A stretch of DNA of 50,437 nt from an uncultured Prevotellaceae bacterium (GCA_900318915.1 ONMI01000034.1:1-50437); one strand, 5' to 3'; counted from the stretch's first letter, positions 17,815 to 25,979 are shown. Notes: a model not told the origin generated them from the sequence alone. A program made the numbers and translations.

Positions 17815-18657
17815 TTACCTCACGAGATATTTCTTTCCACCGCGGATGTAGATGCCCTTCGGCAGTCCCGACACATCCCGGCCATTCAACCTCACTCCCT
17901 GAAGGGTGTATATATCCTCTCCGAAACCACCGTCCTTAGCTGCACTCTCTATTCCGAGCTCGGCTCCCAAGGGTTCGGTGTACTCATAGACAAGCTCACC
18001 GTTTCGGGTGAAATTCATCAGTCTGTGTTCTGTCCTTAAGTTGATGAAATCCAAGAAGATAAAAACTTTCCTCACGTATCCGATTGTGCTTATGAGCAGT
18101 GGCTCTCCGTTCTCCACAACGCAGTCGTACTCGTTTCCGTTTAGCAGCTTCACTTTTCCTGTTTCCTGTATGGTATAGGTTTCATATTCCCAGGGTCTGC
18201 GATTCCATCTTATGAATGGAATGACATTTCCCGGTTCCAGAGCATTGAAATCGTAGGCCAATTGCTCCAGGGAGTCACATGCGGTGAACTGGTCACCATA
18301 ATAGTAAACCTTTCCTCCCTCTTCCCTGATGCCGAAGGAGGCTGCGTATTCATAGTGCCATGGTTCAATACCATCCCATGTTATGACATCCTCGCTCTCG
18401 CCCATTCTCATCTCGACGTCAACTTTCTTGTAGGTTTTTCCGTTTGCGGTCATCTCTCCGTTGACGGTGTTCCTAAAATAGGAATATCCCGTCAGACAGT
18501 CACTTTTGTTTCCCGCATAGACGCCGTACGTCTCCTCCTCCCACACGGTTCCCTGGGGGAAGCACTCCTCCGGTTGTTCCTGGGCCATGGCCGGCATAGC
18601 CCGCAGCCCCATCACCATAGCCAGGCATGCGACTTTCCAAATGTAAAATGTTTTCAT
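17815..18657 (-). CDS. Secreted protein with short C-terminal sorting-like tail, unknown function
   Basis: 280 residues. Signal peptide cut likely AMA|Q near residue 26. The mature protein is rich in aromatic and acidic residues and has no recognised enzyme motif. The end reads LYTLQGVRLNGRDVS followed by GLPKGIYIRGGKKYLVR, a tail of the kind carried by many Prevotella secreted proteins and resembling the last strands of a T9SS type A C-terminal domain. It starts 25 nt after the gingipain-like gene, so they are probably co-transcribed. Similar in size and layout to the protein at 35833-36576. Its last codons match decayed fragments at 21937 and 24495. Confidence 0.75.
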   Translation of the reverse strand: MKTFYIWKVACLAMVMGLRAMPAMAQEQPEECFPQGTVWEEETYGVYAGNKSDCLTGYSYFRNTVNGEMTANGKTYKKVDVEMRMGESEDVITWDGIEPWHYEYAASFGIREEGGKVYYYGDQFTACDSLEQLAYDFNALEPGNVIPFIRWNRRPWEYETYTIQETGKVKLLNGNEYDCVVENGEPLLISTIGYVRKVFIFLDFINLRTEHRLMNFTRNGELVYEYTEPLGAELGIESAAKDGGFGEDIYTLQGVRLNGRDVSGLPKGIYIRGGKKYLVR

Positions 18658-18682
18658 GTCTCTCTCTTTATTGAATTGTTTT

Positions 18683-21061
18683 TTAATGGCAGATGACTAC
18701 TTTTTCCGTGGCCGACCCGGTGTCATCCATCCCGTGTACGGCATAGATTCCAGATTCCCAACCCGCCGTGCTGACAGTGTATGTGGCGGATTTAACGTTC
18801 TCAACCCTCTTGACTTCTCCTGTCTGGGTGTTGACTATCTTGAGACGCCATTCGGTGTTGGCAATTGCCCCTCCGGATTCCTCATCAGAGATGCCGTCAG
18901 CATCTTGACAGGTCCTGTACAGAGTGACTGAAAGAGTTCTATTTGAGGTTCGCCCCACATGCAGGCCCAAAAGTGCTGGCTGATGGAAAGGTGAACTGTT
19001 GAGGTTTACAGTTTGAAGAAATGGTATATAGTTGTGCCTAAGAATTGTCACCTTGCACACGCCGGACATGCCGGCGAACGATGCGCTTGACACGTTCTCC
19101 GCGACTTGTATGGTACCATCGGAATTGACGGCCACTATTCGGCAACTGTCAACGGTTGATGTGACATTTATGGTACCGCTGCTTGAGAAACTCACAGCAG
19201 GAATAATCACACTTGAGTGAAAAGGAATCAAGAAGGAATGCGGGGTGTCGGTGAAAATCCGCATTTCAGGGTCACCCATGGCGTTCATGGAGCACTGAAG
19301 GCTGGTATAATTATTACCCATCTGGCAATCGTCCGCCATGACACGCTTGACTTGTGCAGCGACCCCTCCGAAACTGTATGGGGCGTCATACGGATGCCCT
19401 CTGAACAGGTTTTCGAAGAATCCGGCATTGTATCTGAAGCTGAAGTCAAATTCGGTACTGGACTCAATTTTGTTTCTCGAGTTCCCGAAATAAGCAGCAG
19501 CCCCCCCGTCCGGATTCAGCAGCAGGCTAGTGGCCAGGCAGTCCGTATGGTCGAAGGCGTTGGTGAAGCCGGCATTGCTTACGAAGACAGAGGGGAACGT
19601 GTTGCCCTGGGTCTGCGCCTCTTGGGTGCTGTACCTGAATCCCAGGTTTCCATCAATCAGCCATCTGTCATCTTCCCCATCCGCACAGACATGAATCAGG
19701 TTGTATCCTCTGTTTATTTCAGACTCCAGCGAGCCGTTTCCCTGCCAGCCGCTGCCGGCGGGAAGGTTTGAGCCGGTGTCGTACAGATAGTATGCCGGAC
19801 CACTCCAGTGGGGCTGTATGTGTCCTGTGTAGATGGAATCGTTGTATTCCTGAGGGTCTATGCCATCATAGGGCATATAGGCTCCTGTCATGAGCATCCG
19901 CCCCGCCGCCTCTATGTCAGTCACATCACGCTCATAGCGCAGCACCTTTTCCGTGAAGTTCATTATGTCCTCGGCGTTGCGTGCCGGAACCCTTGACACA
20001 TAAACTTCTGGGCTGTAGTCAATGTTGGGATCCTGGAGCCAGTAGTTGAGGCCACAGTTCGGAATCCAGTTGTAGCTGCCCCTGAAACATGCGTAAAAAA
20101 GGTCGGCTGGTGTAAGGCGGCTGTTCTCGCCGAATGCGAAGAAATACCTTGTCGGTACGATGGAAACATCTCCACCGAGCAACACGAACCTTGTTCCGTG
20201 GTTCACCATGCAGTCCTCAATGAACATCTTTATTCTCAATGGATTGTCCATGGTCATCCCTTCGATGACGCTTTGTGGATATTGCAGATATATCTCCTCA
20301 AGCGTGGCCACCCTTGTATGCAGACCTTTCCGGTTTTTCCATTCCATCAGATTCTGAAAACAGTCGGTGAGGCTGTCTCTTGTGATGATGAGGTAGTCAA
20401 CCGGGTCTTCATTCACCACGTTCGCCTCCCGCAGTGGATAGAGGTCCCCGAAATCATCAGGGTTGGCCAGGGTGCTGCGGAAATCCATAATCTCATCTGG
20501 CAGGCTTTCATGTGCCGTCCCTCCTTCAGCCTTTTCCATCTCCGGAAAGGTGATGGCCAGTCTTGGTATGAAATTTAGGTCTTTTGTCTCCGGGTCTTGA
20601 ACAAACGGAGAGACGGCAAGGCATCTGTATCTGTACTCACGATAGTGCATGATGCCTCGGTCGGTGACGGGAGAAGTAATCGCAGACATTGGTGCTTCTG
20701 GCAATCCGAGTGCCTTTTCAACATTCTCGCACCATCCTGCCTTGCCGATGGACACCTCCTTTCGAATCAGCACCTTCTCGTATTCTACGGAGAAGTCCTC
20801 TTTCTCGGTTCCTGGCGGAATCAGAAACCTCAGGGTGTGTATGGGCGTTGCGGCCCTGTCCGTGTGTGCCCATCCTTCTTTTGATGTCTCAATAGAGACG
20901 GCCTCCATTTCAGCCATAATATTAAAGTCTTCCAATGAGAACTTGTACTCAAAGGTTCTCTGAGCGGATGTGTGGGCAGCAAACAGGTATGACAGGAGGA
21001 AAAGGCTAAGAAGCCTCTGTCTTAAATGTCCAATGGTATCTTTAGATTTAATAATGTTCAT
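18683..21061 (-). CDS. Gingipain-like (peptidase C25 fold) secreted protein, probably catalytically inactive
   Basis: 792 residues. Signal peptide to about TSA|Q (residue 33-34), a C25 propeptide-like N-terminus, then the C25 fold: DYLIITRDSL (222-231), WKNRKGLHTRVATLEEIY, RFVLLGGDVSIVPTRYF (about 291-307), VYVSRVPARNAEDI (353-366). Where active members have a His-Gly (GHG) the sequence reads NLIHVCADGED (Asp461), and where the catalytic Cys is expected it reads FVSNAGFTNAFD (Gly498). Both catalytic residues therefore seem replaced. A beta-rich C-terminal region ends GWESGIYAVHG, a T9SS-like end. It may be a binding or scaffold protein. The alignment was made by eye. It is followed after 25 nt by the tailed protein at 17815. 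Confidence 0.8.
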   Translation of the reverse strand: MNIIKSKDTIGHLRQRLLSLFLLSYLFAAHTSAQRTFEYKFSLEDFNIMAEMEAVSIETSKEGWAHTDRAATPIHTLRFLIPPGTEKEDFSVEYEKVLIRKEVSIGKAGWCENVEKALGLPEAPMSAITSPVTDRGIMHYREYRYRCLAVSPFVQDPETKDLNFIPRLAITFPEMEKAEGGTAHESLPDEIMDFRSTLANPDDFGDLYPLREANVVNEDPVDYLIITRDSLTDCFQNLMEWKNRKGLHTRVATLEEIYLQYPQSVIEGMTMDNPLRIKMFIEDCMVNHGTRFVLLGGDVSIVPTRYFFAFGENSRLTPADLFYACFRGSYNWIPNCGLNYWLQDPNIDYSPEVYVSRVPARNAEDIMNFTEKVLRYERDVTDIEAAGRMLMTGAYMPYDGIDPQEYNDSIYTGHIQPHWSGPAYYLYDTGSNLPAGSGWQGNGSLESEINRGYNLIHVCADGEDDRWLIDGNLGFRYSTQEAQTQGNTFPSVFVSNAGFTNAFDHTDCLATSLLLNPDGGAAAYFGNSRNKIESSTEFDFSFRYNAGFFENLFRGHPYDAPYSFGGVAAQVKRVMADDCQMGNNYTSLQCSMNAMGDPEMRIFTDTPHSFLIPFHSSVIIPAVSFSSSGTINVTSTVDSCRIVAVNSDGTIQVAENVSSASFAGMSGVCKVTILRHNYIPFLQTVNLNSSPFHQPALLGLHVGRTSNRTLSVTLYRTCQDADGISDEESGGAIANTEWRLKIVNTQTGEVKRVENVKSATYTVSTAGWESGIYAVHGMDDTGSATEKVVICH

Positions 21062-21215
21062 TTGTTTTCGATTTCAATTCAAATTTGTAAAGACGAGGCA
21101 ATAACTGTGAGAGAGTCGAAGAATTCCATGTATTAAAGTCTTTCTGCAAGAAAGTGCCTTCCGTTTTAATAGAACTATTGATGGTTCAGAGATTCTTATG
21201 AAATATTTTTTAAGT

Positions 21216-21584
21216 TCACTCCAGTTCAATGACAGCCGAGAAATAATATCCCACCTCCACGATTCTCAGCTCATACTGTCCCGAGAGCGCGTCCGGCAGG
21301 TTGATGTTGTTTGCGGTGTAGGGGAAGAAGGGCACCTCGAACACCACGTCGTCGCCTTCGAGCAGCTGTACGGTGCAGTCGGGGTGGTCGTAGAGTGTGA
21401 CGTTGGGGCTGTAGGCTGGAAGTCGTGGCTTGTTGGGGCCTCTATGCGTACCGAAATCGTCAATGTAGGCGTGAAGCTGGAACTGCAGTGTTATGGCTTG
21501 TGCCGCCATGGAAACAGGGCAAAGGCTGAAGAGAAAGGTCATGATGGAGACCGTGGCAAATCGGAGGGCGTAAGCAGTAATCAT
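21216..21584 (-). CDS. Small secreted beta-rich protein, unknown (DUF3244-like?)
   Basis: 122 residues. Signal peptide to about MAA|Q (residue 28), then a beta-rich domain ending SGQYELRIVEVGYYFSAVIEL. The size, secretion and final GxYxLRI pattern recall small Bacteroidales proteins of the DUF3244 kind, but this is a weak resemblance. It is driven by its own promoter (21671-21701) inside the duplicated segment A and lies 154 nt before the gingipain-like gene in the same direction; it could be a partner of that protein. The 154-nt gap 21062-21215 holds no exact -7 box. Confidence 0.6.
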   Translation of the reverse strand: MITAYALRFATVSIMTFLFSLCPVSMAAQAITLQFQLHAYIDDFGTHRGPNKPRLPAYSPNVTLYDHPDCTVQLLEGDDVVFEVPFFPYTANNINLPDALSGQYELRIVEVGYYFSAVIELE

Positions 21585-21670
21585 TTCTGTGTCTATTTGG
21601 GTTGTTTTTAAAGGTTTGTCGGCAGCCGGTGCGGCAGGTCAAAAAGTGCCGGAAAAGCGTTTCTGTGCCC

Positions 21671-21701
21671 CAAAGATATAAAAAATGGATGTAAAATCCA
21701 A
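21671..21701 (-). promoter_or_regulatory. Promoter in duplicated segment A
   Basis: Reverse strand TTGG (21698-21701) and TATCTTTG (21671-21678), 19-20 nt apart, match the Bacteroidetes consensus. It reads towards the 122-residue secreted protein with a leader of about 80 nt. The same promoter with identical spacing occurs in copy B at 24204-24234. Confidence 0.8.
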
Positions 21702-21857
21702 GCATGTGAAAAACTAATATCGAGTTGTGAAATGAAAAAAAAGTTAAAATTGTGAAAAAATCGGCACAGTGACTCCGAAGTTTGTGAAATTTCGGGCAAG
21801 CCTCATGGGAAGGCATGTTCAGCGCATGAGTGATGGTGGCTAAAAAGAGCGGATAAG

Positions 21858-21890
21858 CCCCGACGGTGCGGCCTTTGCCGCCCGCCGGGG
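21858..21890 (-). terminator. G+C-rich terminator hairpin in segment A
   Basis: Arms CCCCG (21858-21862) and CGGGG (21886-21890) continue inward with CGG/CCG and GCGGC/GCCGC, about 14 bp with one mismatch and one bulge, 70 nt beyond the FISUMP stop at 21960. A T run follows 16 nt further on the reverse strand. Confidence 0.7.
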
Positions 21891-21936
21891 ATTTGGAGTT
21901 TTCCTTTTTTTGAGGTGTCTTGAAAGGTACAGGTCC

Positions 21937-21954
21937 TCACCTCACGAGGTATTT
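21937..21954 (-). pseudogene. Vestige of a C-terminal tail (KYLVR-stop)
   Basis: Reverse strand codons AAA TAC CTC GTG AGG TGA encode Lys-Tyr-Leu-Val-Arg-stop, the same final five residues as the intact protein at 17815. It lies a few nucleotides after the stop of the FISUMP gene and in another frame, and is followed by the same terminator as the intact gene. It is best read as the leftover 3' end of a gene that was replaced. Confidence 0.6.
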
Positions 21955-21959
21955 TAGGT

Positions 21960-22778
21960 CTACCTCCAAATGGCTCTTACTGATAGCCCTTTGAAGGTCT
22001 GGTCACCTACTCCATACCAACAGGTGTTGTCCTTCATCTCCATGGAATAGGCGAATTTATAGCCTTGGCGTTTTGTCCAGTAGGTTTCTGTCCAGTATGC
22101 GCCTCTTTCACCCACCTCCACATGCTTGTCTGCGAAATAGTATCCCGCAGCCGGCAGGAAAATAGAGTTTCCGTTGTTCCCTGTGAGCAATAGCCCCTCT
22201 ACCCCATTGCGTGTGGTAAAGTCTCTCCTGCATTCTAATAAGACCTCCTTCATCTCATTGATATCTGGCATTTTCCAGTTTCCTCCCCATTTCTGCCGTG
22301 CCACGTCGTATTCCGTACCGCCTATAGACTGGCCCATGACGTCGGACCATCCTGTCTCCAGGTTGTAATAGGCATAGTTGTCCGGGCTGTAATATTCCAA
22401 TTCCTCTGTCATTGCCCAGGGGTAGTGCCCTCCGAAATCTTCAGGTGATGAAGCACCGATATTGCAGCTGGCCCACAATGTCCCGCTGGGGAGCCCGAGG
22501 TCAACGGCATGCGGATGCATGATTGTATCATTCTCAAAACAGACGCTGACGACAGCGGATACGGGAATGGCTGTGACGCCGTCTCCCGCGTACACCAGCT
22601 GTATTGGTCCAGACTCGCTCTCGGCGAAGAGGATGCTGTCCACTTCAGACCTGGCGAATGAAGTGAACTGCCCGTCGTTCCTGTATACGGATATGATGTC
22701 AGATATATCTTGGGCATTCGTTGTCAGTGAGGCGACGGCCAGCACGATGGTCGCCGTAATTTTTTGGATGCTTTTCAT
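21960..22778 (-). CDS. Secreted FISUMP/major-paralogous-domain protein
   Basis: 272 residues from ATG 22778 (MKSIQKITATIVLAV); the frame extends 26 codons upstream into the preceding gene but 22778 gives a proper signal peptide (cut TNA|Q) and an ATGA overlap with the preceding stop. Residues about 95-272 carry the pattern HAVDLGLPSGTLWASCN, then GASSPEDFGGHYPWA, KWGGNWKMPD and GLLLTGNNGNSIFLPAAG, typical of the Fibrobacter-succinogenes-major-paralogous-domain group common in Bacteroidales surface proteins. The function of this domain is not established. It ends LSVRAIWR with no tail of its own, although the remains of a tail follow it. Confidence 0.82.
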   Translation of the reverse strand: MKSIQKITATIVLAVASLTTNAQDISDIISVYRNDGQFTSFARSEVDSILFAESESGPIQLVYAGDGVTAIPVSAVVSVCFENDTIMHPHAVDLGLPSGTLWASCNIGASSPEDFGGHYPWAMTEELEYYSPDNYAYYNLETGWSDVMGQSIGGTEYDVARQKWGGNWKMPDINEMKEVLLECRRDFTTRNGVEGLLLTGNNGNSIFLPAAGYYFADKHVEVGERGAYWTETYWTKRQGYKFAYSMEMKDNTCWYGVGDQTFKGLSVRAIWR

Positions 22779-23254
22779 GGTTTTGTGTATTTTATGCTGT
22801 TTCCGTTGACGGTAATGATGTAAATTCCCTTGGGCAGTCCGGCCAGCGAGATCCATGCACCTCTCTCTGTCGTTGAGGTCTCTGCTTCAACCTTCATGCC
22901 CGAGACAGTGTGGACAGAGGGGGCCTCCGTATTGCCCGCACAGCTGACGAAAATTCTGTCTCCTTGTCTGAGAACGGGAACGTTCTGCTCTTCCCTGATT
23001 CCGGTTCCCTTGCCCTTGTAGCTCATCCTCCTTATTTCTGAAGACGGAAACTCCATCCGGGAACCGTCGCATACTACCACGACGGTTTCACTGTCAAAGA
23101 CTATTTTGGGGTGAGCTCCGAGGCTGCATTCTGTTGTTGTGCCGTCAGTATGCCAGAGTATTACTGTTACATCATCCTGGGCGTATGTGGAATTATTCGA
23201 TATGAATAGCAGCAGAAGCAGTATCCATCCAATCATGTGCTTTTTCATCTCCAT
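22775..23254 (-). CDS. Small secreted protein with C-terminal sorting-like tail
   Basis: 159 residues. Signal peptide cut about TYA|Q. The first mature part (VTVILWHTDGTTTECSLG, KIVFDSETVVV, EFPSSEIRRMSY) resembles the short N-terminal segment of many Bacteroidales secreted proteins that sits before a FISUMP or sorting domain. The end is GLPKGIYIITVNGNSIKY, a T9SS type A-like tail. Two starts are possible: 23254, or Met3 at 23248, which would give an ATGA overlap with the upstream stop. Its own stop overlaps the FISUMP start, so the three genes 24102-21960 are tightly coupled. Confidence 0.75.
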   Translation of the reverse strand: MEMKKHMIGWILLLLLFISNNSTYAQDDVTVILWHTDGTTTECSLGAHPKIVFDSETVVVVCDGSRMEFPSSEIRRMSYKGKGTGIREEQNVPVLRQGDRIFVSCAGNTEAPSVHTVSGMKVEAETSTTERGAWISLAGLPKGIYIITVNGNSIKYTKP

Positions 23255-24102
23255 AATTTGTTGCTTGCGTATTCTATTAATGTGATTTTTTTCATCTGCT
23301 CTGTCACTGAGGGCAACTGAAGCGTTGGTATTGAATTCAGCGCCTGGTTCATACTGGTATAACTCATATCTCCTTGTGACAATCCAACTATATAGTTGGC
23401 AAGTAGGTGGAGGGTTGGAAATTCAGCAGTAAGTAAAGATAAAAATGAGTAGCCGTCAGTATAGTTGTGGAGTATATATGAAATTTTTTCACACATGGAA
23501 ATTTGCTCCAGATCATAGCCTATAGCATGGAAATACCCATAGCTTAAACCAAACATTTGCTCAATTTGATTGTCGACCATTCGAACGATCAACGGGAAAT
23601 TCATGGCAAAGAGGCTGTCACCATAAGGATCATTCTCAAGTATTTCAGAAATGATGAGGTTATGGTAATAGCCGATGCTGTCATTAAAAGTATATGAATT
23701 TCCATTTAATGGTGAGGCGGGAACGTTGTTCGTCAAAGATTGAGATTCCGGATTGATAAGCTGTTGGTCTTGAAGGGTGCCAGGAAGAGGACTGGTAGAC
23801 ATGGAGTCTTGTATAAGGGGTGTTATCAGCGAAAGAATGACAGCATTGCTCAAATCTTTGTATCCTGTTTGACCGCTACCACAGCAGCACCCTCCTACTG
23901 CATCATCAATTATTATGATATCATGAAAAGTCAGGTTTGGAGTTGACGGGTTGATTCCCATGACGTCCAGAAAGTTTGTCATGGCATTTTCTGTAAGAGA
24001 AACGTTCTCTTCTTGTTCAGAAAGATACTCATTGTCTGTTTCATTCATGCATGCCGCAATGGTAATGCAGACAGCAATAGTTACAAATAGATTTTTTTTC
24101 AT
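23245..24102 (-). CDS. Lipoprotein of unknown function with a triple-Cys motif
   Basis: 285 residues. Lipobox TIAAC (Cys18) followed by MNETDNEY, an acidic stretch typical of surface-exposed Bacteroidetes lipoproteins. Near residue 70 is VGGCCCGSGQTG, three consecutive Cys flanked by Gly, which could hold a metal or form disulfides. The rest is helical, with no recognised motif. It is the first gene of a coupled three-gene unit and is driven by the promoter in duplicated segment B. Base composition is more A+T-rich than the envelope genes further left. No function is proposed. Confidence 0.7.
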   Translation of the reverse strand: MKKNLFVTIAVCITIAACMNETDNEYLSEQEENVSLTENAMTNFLDVMGINPSTPNLTFHDIIIIDDAVGGCCCGSGQTGYKDLSNAVILSLITPLIQDSMSTSPLPGTLQDQQLINPESQSLTNNVPASPLNGNSYTFNDSIGYYHNLIISEILENDPYGDSLFAMNFPLIVRMVDNQIEQMFGLSYGYFHAIGYDLEQISMCEKISYILHNYTDGYSFLSLLTAEFPTLHLLANYIVGLSQGDMSYTSMNQALNSIPTLQLPSVTEQMKKITLIEYASNKLWR

Positions 24103-24203
24103 GTTTTGAGATTAATATGGTTGATAAAGTTTGGTTTTCTTTACAGGTTTGTCGGCAGCCGATGCTACCGGTCAAAAAGTGCCGTAAAAGCGTTTCTGTG
24201 CCC

Positions 24204-24234
24204 CAAAGATATAAAAAATGGATGTAAAATCCAA
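24204..24234 (-). promoter_or_regulatory. Promoter in duplicated segment B
   Basis: Reverse strand TTGG (24231-24234) and TATCTTTG (24204-24211), identical in sequence and spacing to copy A. It reads into the triple-Cys lipoprotein operon with a leader of about 95 nt. Confidence 0.8.
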
Positions 24235-24413
24235 GCATGTGAAAAACTAATATCGAGTTGTGAAATGAAAAAAAAGTTAAAATTACAGATTCGGAATCCA
24301 AAAAATCTTGTGAAAAAATCGGCTCAAAGGCTCCGAAGCTTGTGAAATTTCGGGCAAGCCTAAAAGGTAAGCTTGTTCAGTGCTAAGGTGATGGAGGCTA
24401 AAGTGAAAGGAAA

Positions 24414-24451
24414 ATCCCCGGCGGTGCGGCAAAAACCGCATCGCCGGGGAT
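24414..24451 (-). terminator. G+C-rich terminator hairpin in segment B
   Basis: Arms ATCCCCGGCG (24414-24423) and CGCCGGGGAT (24442-24451) continue inward with TGCGG/CCGCA across one mismatch. On the reverse strand the stem is followed by TTTTCCTTTC. It now lies downstream of the ATPase gene but belongs to the tail remnant. Confidence 0.75.
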
Positions 24452-24494
24452 TTGGAGTTTTCCTTTTTTGAGGTGACTTGAAAGCCCCAAGGCC

Positions 24495-24527
24495 TTATCT
24501 CACGAGTTATTTCTTTCCTCCGCGTAT
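24495..24527 (-). pseudogene. Decayed C-terminal tail (IRGGKK-stop-LVR-stop)
   Basis: The reverse strand reads Ile-Arg-Gly-Gly-Lys-Lys-stop-Leu-Val-Arg-stop, the tail of the protein at 17815 with its Tyr codon TAT changed to TAA. Homology stops near 24530, 20 nt before the stop of the ATPase gene. The rest of this tailed gene is missing, so the ATPase gene has taken its place. Confidence 0.7.
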
Positions 24528-24550
24528 GTGTGCGTGAAATGACAGAATTA

Positions 24551-25762
24551 TTACCTCTCCAACCCTTCTGTTAAGAACCTCCTGAGATGCAGATGGGTTA
24601 TGCCATTGTCATCAGACTTGGTAACCAATGGTGTCATGGAGATGACATATTTGGGATAGTTGTCCTTGATGGCACGGAGGTTGCCGAACTCACGCTCATA
24701 TGTATTATCGTCGACTATAATATAAGACGCCTGCACATATATCCTTTCTCCTTTCGGCTTTGTGCAGACAAAATCAATCTCGCCTGCATGAAGTTGTCCG
24801 ACCTTCACCTCATACCCCAGGCGTATAAGATGATTGTAGATGATATTCTCTATCACCTTCTCAATGTCTCTCTCGCGTGAACCACCTACAAGAGCATTAC
24901 GAATGCCGTTGTCCTCAAAATAGAATTTATCGTTGCTCTCAAAAATCTTTCTTCCGTGTATGTCATACCGACTCACTTTATGAATCATGTATGATTCGCA
25001 AAGATATTTGGCATAATTGATAATAGCAGTGGAGGTAATGTTTCCCCCCTGCGACCGCATATACTTTGCAATGCTGTTGGCCGAAATTATTTTCCCTGCA
25101 TTGTCGGCAAGGAAATGCACAAGGTTTTCCAGAAAAGGCACATTGCGGATATTGTTCCGCCGGATGACATCCTTCAGCAGGACGGCGTTATAGACATCTG
25201 TCTGGTACTCCCTTGCATCCTGTTCGTCGAGTCCGATCTTTTTCAAGCCAGGCAATCCGCCAAACTGGATGTACTTGGCCAACGTATCATCACTGTCGGG
25301 CAACTCGTGAAACTCCATGAATTCCCTGTAGCTTAATGCCTGGACAAAGATTTCTTTGTAGCGGCCACCTATCTTGTTGGCCAAATCGCCACTGAGCATG
25401 TTGGAGTTTGAGCCCGTTACGACGATTTCAATATCGGGCTCCTCATAGTAACTGCGAATGCTGTTCTCAAAGCCTTCTATATCCTGAACTTCATCTATCA
25501 AGATGTAGTTGGTCTTTGTTTTGTCTCGCCGTTCATCAATATAGGCATTCAAGTCGCGGTCAGTCTTGATGTTGCCAAACTCATGTTTTTCTTTGTCAAT
25601 GAAGATAATGTTTGCGTGAACATCTTCTGCCACTTTATCCCTAAAGAGGCGCAGGGTGTAACTCTTCCCAACCCTTCGCTGGCCGACGATGATAATGATG
25701 GTGTCCTTACCAAGATACTTCGCAATCTTGTCAAGATAACGATGCCTAACTATTGCCTTCAT
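24551..25762 (-). CDS. Stand-alone AAA ATPase with C-terminal DUF4143-type domain
   Basis: 403 residues from ATG 25762 (MKAIVRHRYLDKIAKYL). An in-frame TTG at 25789 was rejected because it lies in the -7 box. Walker A GQRRVGKSYTL near residue 28, Walker B YILIDEVQDIEGFE, sensor region EIVVTGSNSNMLSGDLA, then an arginine-rich region and a C-terminal DUF4143-like nuclease-fold domain with GEIDFVCTKPKGERIYVQASY (E-D-x6-Q pattern). Such solo ATPases occur in many copies in Bacteroidales and archaea; their role is not settled. The gene has its own promoter, has replaced a tailed gene, and is A+T-richer than its neighbours, which suggests acquisition. Confidence 0.88.
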   Translation of the reverse strand: MKAIVRHRYLDKIAKYLGKDTIIIIVGQRRVGKSYTLRLFRDKVAEDVHANIIFIDKEKHEFGNIKTDRDLNAYIDERRDKTKTNYILIDEVQDIEGFENSIRSYYEEPDIEIVVTGSNSNMLSGDLANKIGGRYKEIFVQALSYREFMEFHELPDSDDTLAKYIQFGGLPGLKKIGLDEQDAREYQTDVYNAVLLKDVIRRNNIRNVPFLENLVHFLADNAGKIISANSIAKYMRSQGGNITSTAIINYAKYLCESYMIHKVSRYDIHGRKIFESNDKFYFEDNGIRNALVGGSRERDIEKVIENIIYNHLIRLGYEVKVGQLHAGEIDFVCTKPKGERIYVQASYIIVDDNTYEREFGNLRAIKDNYPKYVISMTPLVTKSDDNGITHLHLRRFLTEGLER

Positions 25763-25786
25763 TCCTTTTGTAGATGAAATTTGCCG

Positions 25787-25821
25787 CAAAGATAACGATT
25801 TTATCTTTTATAAAAGACAAA
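25787..25821 (-). promoter_or_regulatory. ATPase promoter with an operator-like palindrome
   Basis: Reverse strand TATCTTTG at 25787-25794 is an exact -7 box, about 25 nt before the ATG. A CAAA (TTTG on the reverse strand) at 25818-25821 is a looser -33 match, 23 nt away. Between them lies a perfect 14-bp palindrome, TCTTTTATAAAAGA (25804-25817); part of it recurs at about 25852 as GTCTTTTATAA. Placement over the promoter suggests an operator. Confidence 0.6.
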
Positions 25822-25979
25822 AGTTTTGTTTTTTTATACTTTGTCTTTTATAATTCTCCTTTTATTCACCAGTATTACATGTGATGTGCCCTAAAAATAT
25901 GATAAAAATCGATTACAAGGCCTTATATTTGAAATCCCAAATAGTTGTCTTATGATAGTGGAAAAAGCGAACAAATGCT

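Larger units (their letters stand above)
21612..21957. repeat. Duplicated intergenic segment, copy A
   Basis: This stretch is near-identical over long runs to 24145-24525 (copy B). Order on the reverse strand: end of a lost gene tail (KYLVR-stop), G+C-rich terminator hairpin, spacer, then a promoter. The best-conserved block, from the CGTTTCTGTGCCCCAAAGAT part to the run of A and TTAAAATT, is unbroken in both copies. Copy B has about 25 extra nt after TTAAAATT. The gene bodies on either side of the two copies are unrelated. Confidence 0.85.
24145..24525. repeat. Duplicated intergenic segment, copy B
   Basis: Counterpart of copy A (21612-21957): tail remnant, terminator hairpin, spacer and promoter in the same order. 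Differences are scattered substitutions, a 25-nt insertion after TTAAAATT near 24283-24307, and a more perfect terminator stem. It fills the 448-nt gap between the triple-Cys lipoprotein and the first ATPase gene; no further gene is seen there. Confidence 0.85.
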
